Positions 45,101 through 54,455 of a stretch of 64,000 nt of DNA are shown here, one piece after another. Both the position numbers and the translations under genes were made by a program. The stretch covers positions 1,922,001 through 1,986,000 of the forward strand of contig JAGPNK010000001.1 of assembly GCA_020746835.1 (NCBI GenBank), in the 5' to 3' direction. Source of the DNA: Stachybotrys elegans. Its lineage: Eukaryota; Ascomycota; Sordariomycetes; Hypocreales; Stachybotryaceae. Every line of letters begins with the position of its first letter. The first letter of the stretch is position 1. The notes under the pieces were generated by a model. The model made no database searches and had not been told where the DNA came from. It saw nothing but the letters and a program-made list of their open reading frames with translations.

Positions 45101-47040
45101 CAATGGGGTAGGTTGTCGCTGACGTGGGCCACGTCCTGCCCCGTCCGGCACCTTGCCTGTCGGTCATTCCAAGTTTTCCGATGCGTTCTGGTGTCTCTGG
45201 ATCAGTACATGCTCGGCGATATGTTGGCGCGGCTGTCCAACACAATCGCTGACGAAGACACCGAGATTCAATCATTCGCCATGGAGATCCTTACGACTCT
45301 AAAGACCCTCATCGTCAGGCTGGACACTGAGCGGCTGTTGACGTTCCCTCAGCTCTTCTGGACCACCTGCGCCTGCCTGGAGTCTATCAACGAGCGCGAA
45401 TTCCTCGAGGCGGTTGAGATGCTCAATGAGCTGCTCGAGAAGATTGACTTCACTTCACCTGCTGTGAGAAGACTCATCGAGGACGGTCGCCCTCCCCACT
45501 GGGATGGCGCCTTCGAAGGCATCCAGCCACTATTGCACAAAGGTCTCCGATCCTCTCTTTGCTGGCAACCAACCTTGGAAACAATGGACAAGCTGATTGG
45601 GCTGTGCGGCGAGCCCTTGATCGGCGGCGAGGAGTGCTTGTTGTACTCGGTCTTGGCGAATTTCCCTCGCTTCTTGAACGAGATGGAGCGAGGAAGTCCG
45701 AGTGATGGAGCCCTACAGACAGCCAGGTGCCTCGCAGAAGAGGCAGCCCGTCAAGGCATCGAAGCCATGGCACTTGTCCTGCACGAGTATGCGTCTGGGC
45801 TTCACCATGACCTGGAAGACTTTCTGGGACAGTTGTTCCTTGCCATTCGCGAGTACTACTTGCCGAGCATGGACTTTAAGATGACCACGTTTCTCATCGG
45901 GCTGCTCACGAATTCGTTGTCATGGGTCAAGGTTCAAACCATGAGGATTCTCCGTGCCGTAATACCAGAGGTTGACATGCGCAATCCTGAGCTTGCTGGG
46001 CACGGCTCGGACCTAATATCCCCCTCCTCCGTCTCCTGCAGACCGAGTTCTGCATGCAGGCGCTTGAGGTTCTAGACAACATCATGACAATGTCGGGCAG
46101 CCATCTAGACAAGCAGCACCTGAGGATGAGCATGACGCGGTCCACATCCAAGGCCATTAGGAAAGAGTACGAGCGAACTCAGAGCCTGTTCGGCATCCCA
46201 GAGGCTTCCGGATGGGCGATTCCCGTGCCGGCAAGGAAGACGGAAGTAACGCGCGCCAACATCCATGCTGCCTTTTACATGTGCCAGAGCACTGAGGGAT
46301 CGTTTGCCGAGCCAACTCCTACACCAGACGTCGAGTTCCATGCTGAGGACTTTCCGTATGGCTACTTTGACCCGGCAGACCGATCCGAAACCATGCTATC
46401 AGACGACGGGCGCGGGGATGGCGTGGCTGGTGACTTGGTTACCAAACTGGATAGCTTGGACGACTTCTTTGATGAGCCTTCCAGCCCAACTACGAGCGAC
46501 GACGGGCGATCGTCGCGAACCATTACCGAGTTCACGCCAGAGTCCTTCGAGTCCGGGGCACAGCTCTACGACGAGCATATTCTTCCCATTCTCCACGAGG
46601 CATCTAGTAACACTGGGTTCCAAAACGGATTTGTTGATCGTCCCATGGCGATTGCAAAGGAAACGGTATCAAACACGATGAATCCAGGCGCTTTTACCGT
46701 GGCGATACCGACCCGACCGGGGCTGCATTCCCGGTCCATCACCTCGCCTTCGGCACCAGCCTCGTACCAGCCTCACATTGGAGATATTGCATCTGATGAA
46801 GAATATCTGTCTGCGGGTTTCTCTGACGCAGACGATGAGCGACCGGGGACTGGAAACACGGAGAGCGCCTTCTCTCTTGAGCACATGATCAAGCCTCACC
46901 AGGCTCCAGTTTCGCGGCCCGGGCTTCGGCGTTTTGCCAGCAAATCAAGGGATGAGCGCCGGCCGCCTCCTCAGCCAGCTTCTAGGATCGCCAACAAGAA
47001 CTATCTTCCCAATATAACGGGACAGGGCGATATGCTATAA
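39192..47040 (+). CDS. TAO3: Cell-morphogenesis scaffold Tao3/Pag1 (Furry/Mor2), with apparent frameshift
   Basis: Model: exon 1 is ATG G (39192-39195), a 220-nt intron, exon 2 39416-40029, a 55-nt intron, then 40085-47040. With one base restored in the C run at 46020-46024 it is about 2,524 residues, normal for the family. Tao3/Pag1/Mor2 is the huge HEAT-like scaffold of the RAM/Orb6 NDR-kinase network governing polarised growth and cell separation. Visible: acidic RLDEEEEED near the start; KTVGEYALHILFTS-FIAQAEEKL across intron 2; DLISP/LLRLLQTEFCMQALEVLDN around the frameshift; a Ser/Asp-rich C-terminal tail ending GQGDML. Exon 1 is the weakest part: it was chosen because its phase fits and the exon 2 frame is closed by a stop near 39382. 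Alternatively a 71-nt intron (45971-46041) keeps frame but has a poor GTTGAC donor and removes conserved-looking sequence. Confidence 0.9.
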
Positions 47041-47525
47041 TGCGCCGGGTTTCACTTGATGAACAAAAGGATACGTAATGCGCTTTAGGGAAGATGAAAG
47101 AGTACGCGATTAGGTGCTCTCTATCTCTTTTTGATTTTTTTCCTTTCCTTTTCTTTTCTCTTGATCGAAGAATGAGCAGCATGAATTTATTCACGACAAC
47201 GATGTTGAGCCATCAGATTGGCCTGTTTTGGAGATTCACGATGCAGTTTGGAGCAAGAGCAACATGGGATGAATGGCGAAGAGGCGTACCTGTAAAACGA
47301 AGATGGTTGAATTGCAGTCTCTTCAGAGTAGATTATTAGCCGCTTATTCCGAATAGGAACATAATGTCAAAAGAGACCAACCCTCAATGTAACCCATCAT
47401 CAGCCCGTCTGTGAACTCAAACCTGGCAGCAGCAAGATTGCAATTTGTCCATGGTATGAGGTGTAAGATCCGCTTCGCTGGAAAAAGAACAAGAAAGAAG
47501 GAACTTGGTTTCGTGGTGGTCGTTT
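47041..47525. terminator. Convergent 3' region TAO3 / DIB1
   Basis: 485 bases between convergent stop codons. A T-rich stretch at about 47125-47160 is a likely TAO3 3' UTR element. No gene seen. Confidence 0.5.
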
Positions 47526-48109
47526 CTAGTATCGGTGGCGGGTAGAGTAATCTTTATCACAAGTCAGAACGGCAGTTCCTCGAGGCGGGCTGGGAGGGGG
47601 AGATCAAAGTCTTACCCTTTGGGCTGACAACAAGACCACGCCCCTTCTTGGCGCCACGGTAGATAGTCTCGATAATGTCGATGAGCTCTTGCTTGTCCTC
47701 GAGTACCCAATTCAATTTGTTGTTGTTACCGGTACCGAAATCGCACATTATGTGCTTGTTGCGGAAGAAGAACATGATTGTGCAGGGATCGTAGAGTTCT
47801 AGATGGGAAGATCTTGGTCAGTTTCACGGACGCGCACACTACCGAAGGGAGAAGAAAGCGTAATTCGGGAGGGGCTTGCGACGTACCATACATCTGGTTG
47901 AAGTCGGGCACTTGGTCAATGTCGCAGACATAGATGACTGCGAAGCTCTTCACCTTGTCGGCGATCTTGTAGAGAACTTCGTCCTGTCGCATGCAGTCGG
48001 GGTCCCAGTCTCGGCCGAACCGGATGACGCAGAGGCGCTCTTCGTCGCTGAGGATGGCCTGGTCGACGTGCCAGCCGGAGTTGAGGTGGGGGATGACGAC
48101 GGAGCCCAT
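47526..48109 (-). CDS. DIB1: U4/U6.U5 tri-snRNP protein Dib1/Dim1 (15 kDa, thioredoxin fold)
   Basis: Three exons, 47887-48109, 47616-47798 and 47526-47551, give 143 residues, the exact family size. The protein starts MGSVVIPHLNSGWHVDQAIL and contains VIRFGRDWDPDCM, IYVCDIDQVPDFNQMY, ELYDPCTIMFFFRNKHIM and KGRGLVVSPK, ending DYSTRHRY. Dib1 sits in the pre-B spliceosome and blocks premature activation; it is essential and nearly invariant. The second intron ends in AAAG instead of the usual CAG or TAG, although the join is dictated by the conserved C-terminus. It shares a 323-base divergent promoter with RRG7. Confidence 0.97.
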
Positions 48110-48432
48110 TTTGGTGCTGGCCGATTGAGAAGAGTATGAGGCTTTCTTTTGGTGTACTGGTAAAACAAGGGATCTTGTAGATATGATGTCGTGCTCGTGG
48201 GTGTTACAAGTTCTTGTCGCGACGAACGGTCGAAGTTGATAGTCGTGAGGCGAAGATGCTAGCAATGGTGGGGTGGCAGATCGATAAGGCTGGCAACAGG
48301 CAGGCGCGGGGCATCGGTTGGTGCATATAACGGATAGATGAATTCGAGGTTCGATGTTCCAGGCAAGTTAGTACTTGGACAAACAGTCAGGGGTCATTCT
48401 TGTAAAATATTGGGGGAGACAACACTCCAGAA
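48110..48432. promoter_or_regulatory. Bidirectional promoter DIB1 / RRG7
   Basis: Only 323 bases separate the divergent start codons, so the two genes probably share promoter elements. No specific factor site recognised. Confidence 0.5.
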
Positions 48433-49170
48433 ATGAGTTTGGTATGCCGAAGAGGCTTCGTCCGTCTCGGTAGACGCAGCGTCAGAAATGTAGCCAGGTC
48501 GCCATTCAGCCACGCAGCAGCGCGCCGGCAGAGCGAATCCAGTTCTCCAGCACCGTCTCCGTTGGTCTACCCCCAAGCATCGACAACCCAGCATACGGAT
48601 CTCACAACGTTCCTCCAGTATGCGCAGCGGTCAGGCCTGGATGAGAAGTCGAGCGTCTACGTGGGCACCTACTACGAGTACGCGGTGGCGGCGGCACTGT
48701 CGCGGTATGGGTTCGCGCTGAAGCGCATAGGCGGCGCCTCGGACCTGGGGACCGACCTGCTGGGGGAGTGGAAGCCGGCGAGGACGAGGTCGCCGGCGAT
48801 GCGCGTGCTGCTGCAGTGCAAGGCGGGCGCGCAGAAGCCCAAGCCGCAGTGGATCCGGGAGCTGGAGGGCGCCTTTGCCGGGGCTCCCGCCGGGTGGAGG
48901 GGCGCCGGCGTGCTGGGGTTCCTAGTGGGCGAGCAGCCGGCGACAAAAGGCGTCCGGGAGTCGATGAGCCGCAGCCGCTGGCCGCTGGGCTACCTGTGCT
49001 GCTCGAGGGAGGGCGTGCTGCGGCAGATGCTGTGGAATGCGAGGGCCGAGGCCGAGGGGTTGGAAGGGTTCGGGGTGGCGACGAGGCATGGCGATGCGGG
49101 CGGCGAGGAGAGGCTCGTTCTGGTGAGGAATGGCAAGGTGTTGCCTTTGCTGGAGCAGTCGGTCCATTGA
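48433..49170 (+). CDS. RRG7: Mitochondrial Rrg7 (required for respiratory growth), PD-(D/E)XK-like
   Basis: A single-exon gene of 245 residues. The Arg/Ser-rich N-terminus (CRRGFVRLGRRSVRNVARS) fits a mitochondrial presequence. The core reads YVGTYYEYAVAAALSRYGF, then GGASDLGTDLLGEW and MRVLLQCKAG, matching the E...GxD...QxK layout of the restriction-endonuclease-like fold (Mrr-type; former DUF2034). In yeast Rrg7 is needed for respiratory growth and mtDNA maintenance; its nucleolytic activity has not been established to my knowledge. GC content is high in the second half, which also gives long antisense open frames. Confidence 0.85.
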   Translation: MSLVCRRGFVRLGRRSVRNVARSPFSHAAARRQSESSSPAPSPLVYPQASTTQHTDLTTFLQYAQRSGLDEKSSVYVGTYYEYAVAAALSRYGFALKRIGGASDLGTDLLGEWKPARTRSPAMRVLLQCKAGAQKPKPQWIRELEGAFAGAPAGWRGAGVLGFLVGEQPATKGVRESMSRSRWPLGYLCCSREGVLRQMLWNARAEAEGLEGFGVATRHGDAGGEERLVLVRNGKVLPLLEQSVH

Positions 49171-49915
49171 GGCGGTTCACGACCAAAGAGGGGTTGGGGG
49201 GGCTTTGAGCAACGGACTACGGACTACGACAGACGCTGAGGAAGAGCATGCGCTAAAGACAAGGAGTCGCCCCTTTCAGATACGAGGAGAATCGTTCACG
49301 ACCTACCTGCGCTCATGGCGGGCGTCTCGCCGGGTTCCATGACGGTCTCATATCACGATGGGCGGGTAGGCCACGGAAATGGTAGGGCCCCAGAAAGGAT
49401 ATGGTCGATTTGCAATTCCAATAACGTTATCACGCCGGGCCAGACCGAATACGGTTCAGCTCATGCATCTTAGATGCCTTCTGCTGGTGGGGGAATTGAG
49501 CGTCAAAAATCCGCAGCGCTGCTTATCCTGGACGTTTGTCAGCAACCGCGCGGTTGGAGGGGCCCCATCTTCGCCCGACGGAGCAGACATGCTGGATGGA
49601 GAGACGAGGGCCTCCACAGCGGTTCAAGCTGAAGCGGGTTCGATGGATTGTCAGCAACTACTGCACTCTTTCTGCATGCAGCAGATGGACCAGAAGCTTC
49701 TTGTATTATCAAGCTCGACATGCCCTACTAGGTAGGTAAATGTATGTACATCAGTACATGGTGAAGAAATGAGGCCCCTCGAGCTGTATAAAAGCCTAGT
49801 GTATCCCCGTGTAAATGGCTGTTGAACGACATTCCATCACTCACACATTGATCACTCTCATCTTCTATTCACCCATCCAAACATTACAGGACCATCACTC
49901 TTCCAGTTGTTCAAC
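49171..49915. promoter_or_regulatory. RRG7 3' flank and GST promoter
   Basis: 745 bases. A TATAAAAG box at 49787-49794 lies about 120 bases upstream of the GST start codon, and a TAGGTAGGTA element lies at about 49730-49739. No gene seen. Confidence 0.55.
49787..49794 (+). promoter_or_regulatory. TATA box of the glutathione transferase gene
   Basis: TATAAAAG, a consensus TATA box, placed suitably for a start site about 30 bases downstream and an approximately 90-base leader. Suggests an inducible promoter, in keeping with a stress-response gene. Confidence 0.6.
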
Positions 49916-50742
49916 ATGTCCGACCTCAAGCCCATCACTCTCTACGTCCATGGTATGTCGGGCATTGATGAAGCAGTCTTGTTTGGCTCCCATCTAACTG
50001 ACCTTTTTTCAGCCAGAGGCCCCAACCCCAAGAAGGTCATCATCTTCCTGGAGGAGCTCGGCGTCCCGTACAACTCAGTATGCTGCACCTCCACAGCCTA
50101 TCCATACCATCTGTTCGCAAGCTTACAAGCATCAGGTTGTCATTGCGAACTCAAAGGAGGAGTCGTACCTGGCCATCAATCCCAATGGCCGCCTGCCCGC
50201 CATTGTAGACCCCAACAACGACGACCTGACCCTCTGGGAATCGGGTGCCATCCTGGAGTATATCTCCGAAAAGTACGACGGTGACAACAAGTTCAGCCCC
50301 GTCACGGACAAGGAGAAGTGGCAGGCCAAGCAGTATCTTCACTTTCAGATGTCGGGCCAAGGCCCTTATTACGGCCAGTACATGTGGTTCAACTTCTTCC
50401 ACCCGGAGCAAGTCCCCAGCGCCAAGGAGCGCTACGGTGAGCAGATTGTCCGCGTTTTTGGTGTCCTCGACCGGATCCTCAAGGACAAAGAGTACCTTGT
50501 CGGCGACAGACTGTAAGTGGTGGTTTAGGCGCCCCCCTCCCTCTTGAAATGGATGCTGACCGTTGTTGAATAGGACCTATGTTGACCTCGCCTTTATCCC
50601 TTGGGATAAGCTTGCCCTTGGAGTCCTGGACGGTGAGCTGGCCAAGAAGTATGATGTTGAGAACAAGTATCCCAACTTCTATGCCTGGCACAAGCGTCTC
50701 GTCGAACGTCCCTCTGTGACAAAGGCATTCACTGAGGCCTAA
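49916..50742 (+). CDS. Glutathione S-transferase (Ure2/GstA-like)
   Basis: Four exons, 49916-49952, 50013-50077, 50136-50512 and 50574-50742, give 215 residues. The N-terminal thioredoxin-like domain reads ITLYVHARGPNPKKVIIFLEELGVPYNS and carries the cis-Pro/glutathione-binding block INPNGRLPAIVDPN and LTLWESGAILEYI. The helical C-domain includes YFHFQ-type QYLHFQMSGQGPYYGQ and ends SVTKAFTEA. Such enzymes conjugate glutathione to electrophiles or act as peroxidases. The acceptor of intron 2 is ambiguous by six bases: CAG (used here) or AAG, the latter adding His-Gln. It is downstream of RRG7 and convergent with the next gene. Confidence 0.93.
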
Positions 50743-50837
50743 TGGTATTGGGTGGGATTGGTACATTGGAACGATAATGATAAGACTCGATAATACATGA
50801 ATTAATGGACGCAAGGCCCATTCGTGCCCAGTGTCAT

Positions 50838-51299
50838 TCAGTCGTCCCAGACAGCCGCCTTGGCTTTCTCGGCTTCCTCTTGGCGTCTCTGTGCTTCTTC
50901 CTTTTCCTGCTCGCGTTTCCTCTTCTCCTGCTCCTTGACGGACTTTTGGTAGGCCTTCTGCTCATCCGTCAGCTTGGGAGCCTTGAGGCCCAGGCTGGCG
51001 GCAATCATGCGGCGGGCCACGGCGTCCGTCTTCTCGGGCCGTCGGGCGGGGCCGTCGGAGAGGCCAGCGCCGGTGGCCACGCCCGCTGGCATCCAGGTCT
51101 GGTCCTGGATGAGGGAGGGCGAGATGGGGGTGGGCGGCGGCGCCGTGGGGATGGACGGGGTCAGGACGGGGCCTGCAGAGGCTGGCTCGGTGTCGGATAC
51201 GTCCTCATCCTCCCAGGAGTCGGCGACTTGTGCCTTGGACTTGGACTTGACGGCGGCGTCGCCCGAGTTGACGGATATCTTGGGCATGGAGGGGGCCAT
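50838..51299 (-). CDS. Small acidic/coiled-coil protein, uncharacterised
   Basis: 153 residues from the ATG at 51297-51299; the frame stays open upstream but only to a GTG, so the internal ATG (MAPSMPKISVNSGD) is taken. The N-terminal third is Ser/Asp-rich with SWEDEDVSDTE; the middle is Pro-rich; the C-terminal 50 residues are a highly charged helix (repeated KEQEKRKREQEKEEA type) ending AAVWDD. The pattern suggests a coiled-coil adaptor. I do not recognise the family. It is convergent with the GST gene at 95 bases. Coding status rests on frame length, sensible composition and a clean start. Confidence 0.65.
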   Translation of the reverse strand: MAPSMPKISVNSGDAAVKSKSKAQVADSWEDEDVSDTEPASAGPVLTPSIPTAPPPTPISPSLIQDQTWMPAGVATGAGLSDGPARRPEKTDAVARRMIAASLGLKAPKLTDEQKAYQKSVKEQEKRKREQEKEEAQRRQEEAEKAKAAVWDD

Positions 51300-52384
51300 T
51301 GTGAGCAGCCTTGGTGGGGGTTTGTGGCGATGGTCTGTTGGAGCACGTCGCCAGGTGAAATGCGCCGAGGAGGTAATGGGGCCTTTCTGTCTGTCTTGAT
51401 GCAGTCTTAGGCCAGACTCGCGCAGCACGTTGGCTAGTCAGGCGTCAGGCGTCAAGTGAGGCTGCCTTTGGCGAAGCAATGAAGTGGAAGAAGGTGGAAG
51501 ACTTGGACGGGTCAAGTTTGACACGGGCTCCCGAGGAATCCAAACGGGGGATAAGGGATATATGGCCAGGGCGTCTCGTTATCGTCTGGCAGAGATACGG
51601 CACAGATCTAATAATACCAAGGGGTCAAGGGGCCGAGGTACACGTACTGTAGCATCACCAGCGGCATTGGAAAAGGTCGGGCGTGAGAAAGCTGCCCTTT
51701 TAAGGAACGTGGAGGGAATGTGGGGGACCCCCGCAGCTGCCTTCCCAGCAATGGCAGCGGTAGTAGCAGGAGCAGCAGCAGCAACAGGGCAGCAGCTTCC
51801 CACGTACATCTATCTATGCGGTGGCTTGGTGGTTGGTGGCTTCAGGGCCTTGATTGGTAGTGAGAAGCCTAGACCATCTCGCTTTTCTGGCATGTCCGTG
51901 GTGAGACGGCCTCAGGGTTTGGCACGCTTGGTTGATGGCTTATTGAGTGGCATGATATGCACCGAACCGACGGTACCTGCGGCGGATGCCTGCCTTTTCC
52001 TAATTCGCTGCCGAGTACCCAGGCACTTGACATTACTCACTTCATGCACAGTCATCGCTCATCTCGAGCTTCATCTCCTCCTTTGAGCAGGCGTCCCGTT
52101 TGAGCTTGTAGGGCTGATGATGCTATTCTTGGCCCATGATCCAACAATACAGGGTAGCCACATGCGACGAGTTGCAGTATTGTACCGAGGTACATGCCTA
52201 CCAGGAGGAGGTACTTAGGGTACTTATGTACTGCATAATGCTTTTCAGACTTTTGCCCTTTGAGGCAGCAGCTTGGTATAATATTCTCCACAAGATCTGA
52301 AACTAAACTCTTCATGGAAGAATCTGACATCCTTGGCGAATATACCCTGTCTACTGAAACACCAGAACACCATCCGTATAATCC
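51300..52384. other. Divergent interval, 1.1 kb
   Basis: Promoters of the small minus-strand gene and of the GAR synthetase gene. TACCTA/TAGGTA-like elements occur at 52190-52230. A 200-codon open frame at 51484-52086 (+) has no convincing features and is not called. Confidence 0.5.
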
Positions 52385-53951
52385 ATGAAGATCCTCCTCA
52401 TCGGTAAGGGTGCCCGCGAACATGCCCTTGCCTGGAAGCTATCTCAGAGCCCCAAGGTCTGGCATGTCTACGTGGTCCCTGGCAATGGCGGCACAAGTCG
52501 CCTCGACAATGTATCAAACCTAGACTGTGTGAGGGCCGACGATTATGCTGGTCTCGTGACCCTGGCCAAAGTGCTCGGCGTAGGGCTGGTTGTTGCTGGT
52601 CCTGATGACGCCGTGGTGGATGGCATCGAGGGCTACTTTCGTCACAGTGAGCCAATCAAGTCTTGAACGGTGCTTGGTTTGGATAGTTGTTTTGGACGCT
52701 GACGTATGTCCATCCAGGTGGCATCCTCTGCTTCGCGCCAACCAAGGAGGCGGCCGAGATCGAAGGGTCTAAAGCCTACTCCAAGGGATTAATGAGCAAA
52801 TATGGCATCCCCACCGCCGCATACCAGTCCTTCACAAGCTACGACGAGGCTCAGCGGTACCTTGACCAGGTCGACACTAGAGTCGTCATCAAAGCCGACG
52901 GGCTTGCCGCTGGAAAGGGTGTCATTCTACCGACCAACAAGACGGAGGCTCACGAGGCGCTCCATGATATCATGGTAGACAAAAAGTTTGGCGAGGCTGG
53001 CTCGTCTGTCATCATTGAGGAATTCATGGAGGGGGACGAGATTAGTGTCCTTACCTTTTGCGACGGCAAGACCTTCAAGTCTCTTCCGCCGGGCCAAGAC
53101 CATAAACGCATCTTTGATGGTAACCTTGGGCCGAATACCGGGGGCATGGGTGTCTATGCGCCCCTGTCCTTTGTGACCCCGGAGCAAATGGCTCAAGTCG
53201 ACTGGGCCATTATTCGTCCGACTCTGGACGCCATGCGGGCAGAAGGTATGTGACTTTCACGCCCATCCTCGTACGCCTTGGTCGTACGCGGCACTGATAT
53301 TTCTTGTATGGTGTTGAGTCTAATCATATCCAATTCACTCTTGGTTTTAGGCAGAACCTTCACCGGCATGCTCTTCACAGGGGTCATGCTGACGTCCCAA
53401 GGGCCCAAGGTCATTGAGTACAACGCCAGGTTTGGCGACCCAGAGACTCAAACCATGATGATGCTCTTGGCTCCGGAGTGTGATCTGGTGGATATCCTCT
53501 GCGCCTGTTGCACGGGAAGTCTTGACCAGATCTCAATCCCTGTACTTCCTGGCTTCGCATGCAATGTCGTTATTGCTGCAGGAGGATATCCAGAATCCTA
53601 CTCCAAAGGAGACATCGTCACCATAGGGCAGTGTCCAGATGGTAAGTCTACTCATTCCAAGGGGGGCGAGCCCGCTGATTGACGCGCTGTAGGTGTACAA
53701 GTATTCCATGCGGGGACAGAGGAGAGCAGGGATGGGACACTGCGCACAGCCGGAGGTCGAGTCCTTTCTGTCGCTTCATATGGATCGAGCATTGAGGAGG
53801 CGATCGGATCAGCGTACCGGGCTGTTGGGTGCATCAAGTTCGACGACATGTTCTTCAGAACGGACATTGCGTCCAGGTGAGACCTCTTGACCTCCTGGCC
53901 ATTGGGCACAGCTGACAGCTGAATAGAGTGTTGCGTCGATCACCCGGGTAA
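52385..53951 (+). CDS. Stand-alone phosphoribosylamine-glycine ligase (GAR synthetase)
   Basis: Five exons, 52385-52646, 52718-53245, 53351-53641, 53693-53876 and 53927-53951, give 429 residues. It catalyses phosphoribosylamine + glycine + ATP to GAR, step two of purine synthesis. Motifs: MKILLIGKGAREHALAWKL, GPDDAVVDGI, ATP-grasp VIKADGLAAGKGVILP, GPNTGGMGVYAP and EYNARFGDPETQ. In fungi this domain is normally the N-half of bifunctional ADE5,7, followed by AIR synthetase; here the protein ends after the GARS C-terminal domain (FFRTDIASR-VLRRSPG), and no AIRS sequence follows before Lon. The last intron (53877-53926) is optional: unspliced, the protein stops at 53880 with 422 residues. It is probably a paralogue of ADE5,7 rather than the main enzyme; that is inference. 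Confidence 0.92.
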
Positions 53952-54455
53952 CGCTCACGCGGCATTCGTCAAGCCCGCAATATGATGTTGATTTCTAATA
54001 AGCGAATACTCGTTGAATTAGAGCCCCTGGATGGGAGGTTATAAATTGAGTCCATGATGTGATGAGTCGTCCGAGCTTACCTGTACCACAGTTGCCTGTG
54101 CCGAATGCCGAGGTTCTGCCGATGGAATATGCTGGATCATCATTGGAAGAGGAGCTCCCCTGTACTGAGAGATGGGCTAGAAGGTGCTACAAATTTTTTG
54201 GAGGCGACCGAGTCTACGTCCGACGTCCGACGTCCGACCTCGCCTACCTGTTCCTAGCCAAGGTCCATATCTATTACCAAGCAACTTCTTAGCCTCCACA
54301 ACGACATGACCTCGACCTCGACTCATTATTAGCATCTGCCTCTCCTTCCTCCACGTGCCTGTATCATCATCCATATCCCCGGACAGTTTATGCGATCTAC
54401 GTTCCGTGTCTAGAGCTTGCGCCGGGAGCTGTGCGATCGATAAGCTCCTTCGGCC
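53952..54455. promoter_or_regulatory. GARS 3' flank and Lon promoter
   Basis: 504 bases. Contains three perfect tandem copies of ACGTCCG at 54216-54236. No gene seen. Confidence 0.5.
54216..54236 (+). repeat. Three tandem ACGTCCG repeats in the Lon promoter
   Basis: The 7-base unit ACGTCCG is repeated three times without mismatch, creating GACGTC cores at the junctions. It lies about 220 bases before the Lon start codon. GACGTC resembles bZIP (CRE/ATF-type) half-sites; binding is inference. Confidence 0.6.
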
